The notes beneath the pieces are model-generated. The model saw only the letters and a list, made by a program, of their open reading frames with translations. It was not told where the DNA came from and searched no databases. DNA of 64,000 nucleotides from Stratiolaelaps scimitus (Eukaryota > Arthropoda > Arachnida > Mesostigmata > Laelapidae). Numbering within the stretch: position 1 is the stretch's first letter; every line of letters starts with the position of its first letter. The stretch lies in the NCBI GenBank assembly GCA_019614645.1, contig JABWDB010000005.1:19395001-19459000 (forward strand), written 5' to 3'. Below, in pieces: positions 59,089 to 64,000 of this stretch. The position numbers and the translations under genes were made by a program.

Positions 59089-59158
59089 GGGCTAGTCGTA
59101 CATGATTACTCTTATGTGCGGATACACACACATAAGAGTAATCTTGTACGACTAGCCC
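59089..59158. repeat. Long inverted repeat / hairpin (30-base stem)
   Basis: Arms 59089-59118 and 59129-59158 are complementary over 30 bases with a single mismatch, around a 10-base loop. The left arm starts GGGCTAGTCGTACATG. The 70-base size and single hairpin resemble an animal pre-microRNA, but the nearly perfect pairing is also typical of a recent miniature inverted-repeat element. It lies 1.5 kb upstream of MIB2 in sequence without recognised genes. Confidence 0.85.
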
Positions 59159-60613
59159 CACCGTATGTAATTGGATTCACTAGACTCGATATTCGACGTG
59201 CGAACTGGAACTAGTCGCGTCTGTCACACGAATGCTCTGTTTACAAGTTGTGTCCGTGCTGCCAGGACGATAGAAAACCTTTGACCCAGGGAGGGTTGCT
59301 CCTATTCAAAATAGCTTTCGAATCCATCGGCTCAACCAATTCTCATTATGCCACGTAATTAGAATCAAGTATATTTGCAACGGTGTATCAGAATAGCTCG
59401 AGACCTCACTAAATCATTGGATACTGCTGGAGCGGCATGTGTTCTCATGAGGTGCTTTTATCGTAGAACATACAAGAGCTTTCCTGTGAGATTCATCTTC
59501 TGGCGCCTAAATCCCTTAAGTAGGTGTTTGACGTAATTTGTGCCTTTCCTGAGAGAGACATTATTGTTTCTCACTGTCGGTGTCTATAAATGCTATCCTC
59601 AAACCTATTTGGCAACCATTATAATCCCTCAAGAGCGAATCTCTCTATCGAGGCTACAAGTGGCTGTCACGTTTGCTGCTAGTGCTCAAACACTAAACCT
59701 ACATATTCGATCGTAGTCGAACAAGAATAAATAACACAAGCTTTTGTGTTTGATCCCGGAGGAATGCGTTTAATCTCACTGTCACATACCTTGAGATTCC
59801 GCTATATCCAGAAGTGTGCAATCTACTGATAATACAATGGAAGATGCGATTAGTAATTACTGCTCGCGCTATGACGCCAGTCTCGCCAGCTTCTTGTTCT
59901 CCGGTAGCTGTGATGACTACTGAACACAACGGCTCTCCCGTGTAGTTCCTTCCTATGCTGACATTGGAAGCGTACAAGAGTATGTGGTTCATCTCTTGCG
60001 CTGCGCGGACGGTTTTACTCACAATGAAATAGAAATGGTCTAATTTAAAAATTTAGAAATGGTCGAATTAAACGAGACGATCTCAACAATCGAAAAAGGA
60101 ACTGGTTAACAAAAGACGAACTAAGTCCATAAAAAGGTGACGATATGCGCATGAGAAGGCGAAATATTGTTGTATATTGAAATGAACTCGTTCGAGCGTT
60201 TCCCATGCGTCGATTTTGCCTAATCGCATTGTTCTTAACTATATACAGCTAAAGATGGCAGAGGTATCTGTCATCTCTTCCTCCGTTTCACTGAGTCCGA
60301 AGGGAAACATTTACTTTTTCAGCGGGAGCGTGCAGTACTTGTGACTCACTATAATGATATCATATAAATTGATCAAACCAAAAGTAAATTCTCTTAGGTA
60401 ATTGTAATACATAGTCGAACTTAGTCTCTTGTGTCACGTACAATGCAATTGCTCAGTGCGATCTGCATCAGGCAAACCTTGCAACAGACGTTGCAGCTGG
60501 CCGAGGGCACACACTTCGTCGTCGAATTTTGCGGACACGTTATTTATTTCGTTATTTGTTCTCAACATAAGCCCTAATTGTGTTTGCTTACCTTTGGCGT
60601 TGAATGCATAGCC

Positions 60614-61029
60614 ATGGCGCTAGAGGTCGGACTGCGAGTCGTCCGCGGACCAGATTGGAAATGGGGCCAGCAAGATGATGGCGAGGGCCATGTTGGCACC
60701 GTTGTCGAAATCGGAAAGGTAAGTTCAATGTGATGGCTATTGCAATCAATGCTTGCGGGGATTACTCGATATGATCGGACCGCTCTGCTAATTCGGGTCG
60801 TTTTAGTTCGTACTCGATTATTGGGCGTCGTACGTGAAAGGAGGAGTTCATTGAGACTAATATTATGCATGCGCCCTATCGAATCTCTCGTAGGCTGGAA
60901 ATCCGCATTCGCCTGAGAAGACGGTGGTCGTCCAGTGGGATTCGGGTAGTCGCACCAACTATCGTGCGGGCTACCAGAAGGCTTTCGACCTGAGAGTTTT
61001 CGACAACGCACCTGTTGGTCAGTAGCAAC

Positions 61030-61068
<39 letters not shown>

Positions 61069-62301
61069 CACTTTATTTGACACGACAAACAAAGACTAAA
61101 CTAAGCAAACGAACATGACGGAACTCGACGTTAGACAAATAGACAATTGTCATGTATTCATATTTCATCATTGTCGTTCTTAATCTTACACACAGGTTCA
61201 ACATACATAGCGAGTACGGGAATGAATATTGTCGTTTACCTTTGTTGCTGTTTAACACAATATCGTTGGCTGCAACAATTACAGGGGTCAAACATCCGAA
61301 CATCGTATGTAATGCCTGTCACTGGCAGGGTATCGCGGGGATGCGATGGAAATGCTCGCGCTGTCATGACTTTGATTTGTGCTCGCATTGTTACCACGAC
61401 GATCAGCACGACCTCACTCATACGTTTACAAGAATCGAGACGCCCAACGCTGAAGGTGTGGCCATTGGGGCTCGGGCCCCCTTACCGGGGCCAATGGGCG
61501 CTCCTACGCATCGTCCAGCGCGAATACAGGCGTCGGGAATATTTACGGGCGCCAAGGTGGTTCGTGGCCACGACTGGGATTGGGGTAACCAAGATGGCGG
61601 AGAGGGAAAACTCGGAGATGTGCTCAACGTTCGAGGTAATTGTCAACTCTTAGTGAGGCGATGAATCTCCCATAGATATAGATGACCGGTGAATGACATG
61701 TAGGCATACAGCAGTAATTCGAGACCGGTGTCTTAACGGTATTAACGCGGGCTTATATGTATGTTTAGTGGGGACTTTACTGGACGAACCCTGTAGTAGT
61801 ACTGTCAAGTAGCTAAGGATCCGGGAGCAGTCCGCGTAACCGAGATAAGACTGACGTTCAGTAGTCGTTTGAGCAAAAAGAATATCATCATCATTGTTCG
61901 TTTTTATTTCAGGGTGGGAACAGGAGTCAGGCCGAAGCGTGGCAAACGTCACGTGGGCCTGTGGATCAATTAACGTCTATCGAGTAGGTCACAAGGGAAA
62001 GGTGGACCTTAAGTACGTGACCGAAACACCCGGTGGATACTACTATCGGGAACACCTTCCGGTGCTAGGTGTCACTCCGGCGGGGGCGGCTGGCACAGCC
62101 TCAAGTTGTCCAGTGCCTCGTGCTAATCAACCTCCTCGTTTCTCTGTAGGAGATCATGTCAAGGTTCTGGTCGATATCGAAGCTCTCAAAGCGTTACAGG
62201 ATGGTCACGGTGGCTGGAATCCACGGATGGCCGAATGCGCCGGAAAGGTAATATCAATGTTACATTCTGTCTCTCTCTCTCTAGGACGCGTATACGCTTT
62301 C

Positions 62302-62359
<58 letters not shown>

Positions 62360-64000
62360 CTCATATCAATTCGACTTTACCTACGAACTCATTAATGTAT
62401 GAAGCTATTTTTGGTATAACTTGTTCCTTCTTTCATTCTCTGTTTGTTTCGCCCGCTCTGTCTTTAGGTGGGCAAGGTGCATCGAGTTACAGAACGAGGA
62501 GATATCAGAGTACAGCTAGACATCCATAACAATCGGTGGACATTTCATCCAGATGCATTAACGAAATGCCTCGTGCTGACCGTCGGAGATCTCGTTCGGG
62601 TGATCGATGATCTCCACAGGTTCCGCGAGCTGCAGCATGGTCACGGCGAATACATTGACAGCATGGCTTCGACATTAGGCCGATTAGGTAAAGTGATCAA
62701 ACTGTACACGGACGGAGATCTTCGCGTAATGGTGGATGGCCACACGTGGACGCTCAACCCGCGCTGTGTGGTACCAGTACCTGGCTCACAGACCGAACTC
62801 AACAATACGATGCACACACATACACGAGAGGGACCACAAAATCCGTTGATGGCCCCATTTCTCACGGCCACTGCCGGGGGTACAACTGCTACAACGCCGA
62901 CAGCCGCTGCTGGTTCGTACGATAACCATGACGACGATGATGATGATATAGATTATTTCCTTCTATTCGGTCATTATTGCCAATGTAACTATTATTAAGT
63001 GCCGAAGCACGTATTGACATAAAAGATATTTTATTTTTTATGGGGCGTTTCGGGAATGCTTGATGCACATGTCTCGTTCAGTGCCGTAGTGACTAGTACC
63101 TTCGGCAGACTTAAAGATACAAACTATACTATATATATATATATATATATACCAAACGTTGAGTTCTTTCGACTAATTCTATCAGGGTGGAATTTGCTAT
63201 AGATGTATAAGAGTTAGCAAATAGTGTTGAAGGATTATTTTTTGTTTGTTGAAGACTGTTAAAAGATCTCTTTTTTTGTTCACATGCTTTGCCATTTATA
63301 CCAGCCGGGACCACGCCAAGTTCGACAGCAGGCGTACCGAGCACAGGTGGAAACGCCTCTGTGGCATCTCAACATGAGCGGCTAGTTCGCAACGCCGCGC
63401 TGGGCCTTGTGGAGGCTGTCCGAGACTATCTGGCAGCTCACCCTGATCGTGTCAATCATAAAAGCTCATCAAAGACCGCCCTGCAAGTCGCCTGCCATCA
63501 GGGTCACCTAGCCATTGTCGATGTCTTATTAAGGTTCGTAATATTTCGGATGATGCTGAGACGTCCTTCGAGATGGCCTGCATCAAGGGCGCCTCCTTGC
63601 TCATGCATATGCGGTGAAGTGTATGAAAAAGCAGTCTCTTCCGTGGGAGCTTTTCTGTTTATCGCTTCTTCGAATACATGTAACTGTTATAATAGATATA
63701 AAAATGACGTATTCATTTATCAATTCCAGGGCAAAGGCAAGTTTGGAAGCTGCAGACGAAGATGGGGACACGGCGCTCCATTATGCAGCATTCGGCAACC
63801 AGCCGGCCGTGATCGAAAGGTTGCTGGCAGCGGGTGCCAACGTGAACGCACAGAATCGGACAAGGTGTACGCCTCTGCACGTGGCTGTAAATAAACAATA
63901 CTTGGCTTGTGTACGTGTTCTTCTGAGTCACGCGTTTGCCTCGGGTCACCATCATCATGGTGCGCTTCTGGGTCGGGCGCTCGATATTAATATTCAGGAT
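60614..64000 (+). CDS. MIB2: MIB2, mind bomb E3 ubiquitin ligase (N-terminal part, runs off the window)
   Basis: RING-type ligase that ubiquitinates Notch ligands and promotes their endocytosis; in flies mib2 also maintains muscle (family knowledge). Exons: 60614-60718, 60894-61017, 61285-61635, 61913-62247, 62468-62912, 63305-63533 and 63730 to the window end. Phases all join, giving 620 residues. Domain order: Mib-Herc2 (about 5-75, [17 protein letters not shown]), ZZ zinc finger (about 80-125; Cys85, 88, 100, 103, 109, 112 and His118/122), second Mib-Herc2 (about 156-228, [20 protein letters not shown]), two MIB repeats ([16 protein letters not shown] and [15 protein letters not shown]), then ankyrin repeats from about 476 ([60 protein letters not shown]). 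[13 protein letters not shown] and [15 protein letters not shown] favour MIB2 over MIB1. An in-frame stop lies at 60575, upstream of the ATG. The donor after exon 5 is weak (gttcgt). The remaining ankyrins and the RING fingers lie beyond 64000. Confidence 0.95.
61032..61065. repeat. (TA)n tract in MIB2 intron 2
   Basis: TA run starting 15 bases after the splice donor at 61018. Confidence 0.95.
62305..62355. repeat. (TA)n tract in MIB2 intron 4
   Basis: About 50 bases of TA within a 220-base intron, so roughly a quarter of that intron is microsatellite. Confidence 0.95.
63129..63151. repeat. (TA)n tract in MIB2 intron 5
   Basis: Short TA run about 150 bases before the acceptor at 63304. Confidence 0.9.

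Larger units (their letters stand above)
44607..60613. other. 16 kb stretch without a recognised gene
   Basis: Between the divergent genes PHAX and MIB2. It includes GC-rich, CAG/CCG-bearing islands (45530-45920, 46200-48300, 53430-53810), (TA)n at 45386-45421 and 51302-51330, (GA)n at 53055-53083, CAG runs at 53445-53479, a T-rich block, two copies of dispersed repeat A, and a long hairpin. The islands could be promoters, long 5' UTR exons or uncharacterised coding exons. The remainder looks like ordinary AT-rich intergenic or intronic sequence. Confidence 0.6.

Noticed and set aside
61147..61653. Plus frame overlapping MIB2 exon 3 out of phase
   Set aside because: The alternative frame encodes the ZZ finger and second Mib-Herc2 domain with perfect family motifs.

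Overview
The window is nuclear DNA from an animal, very probably an arthropod and plausibly a chelicerate or mite. The evidence is six recognisable metazoan proteins in GT-AG exons, introns from about 80 bases to 4.5 kb, many long (TA)n tracts, CAG-rich stretches, and no operons or ribosome binding sites. The arthropod and mite placement is inference from gene style only. I could not run a search, so gene identities rest on recognised family motifs and on exons whose reading phases join correctly.

Layout. (1) 1434-7864, minus: SUDS3/Sds3, a subunit of the SIN3-HDAC corepressor, in four exons with a 4.5 kb first intron. (2) 10512-12554, plus: ECD/ecdysoneless in one exon, divergent from SUDS3. 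(3) 13509-15468, minus: exons of a gene I do not recognise, with two possible C-terminal ends. (4) 19679-24241, minus: complete ten-exon CPOX (coproporphyrinogen III oxidase, 381 aa). (5) 27428-37326, plus: TMCO4, a DUF726 membrane alpha/beta hydrolase, in fifteen exons (791 aa), divergent from CPOX. (6) 43749-44606, minus: single-exon PHAX, the snRNA export adaptor, convergent with TMCO4. (7) 44607-60613: 16 kb with no recognised gene, holding GC-rich islands open on both strands, a duplicated element and a long hairpin. (8) 60614 to the window end, plus: the N-terminal 620 residues of MIB2 (mind bomb 2), an E3 ligase of the Notch pathway. It runs off the edge inside its ankyrin repeats, so its RING fingers lie outside.

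The genes are housekeeping or developmental and share no pathway. Their order reads as ordinary gene neighbourhood rather than a functional cluster. No CRISPR array, rRNA, tRNA or complete transposon is seen. No clearly new biological system was found. The signals most worth a second look are two near-perfect inverted repeats able to form hairpins (59089-59158, and 23201-23255 inside a CPOX intron), two dispersed repeat families, the unidentified gene at 13.5-15.5 kb, and the GC-rich islands at 45.5-47.7 kb and 53.4-53.8 kb that may hide exons or promoters.
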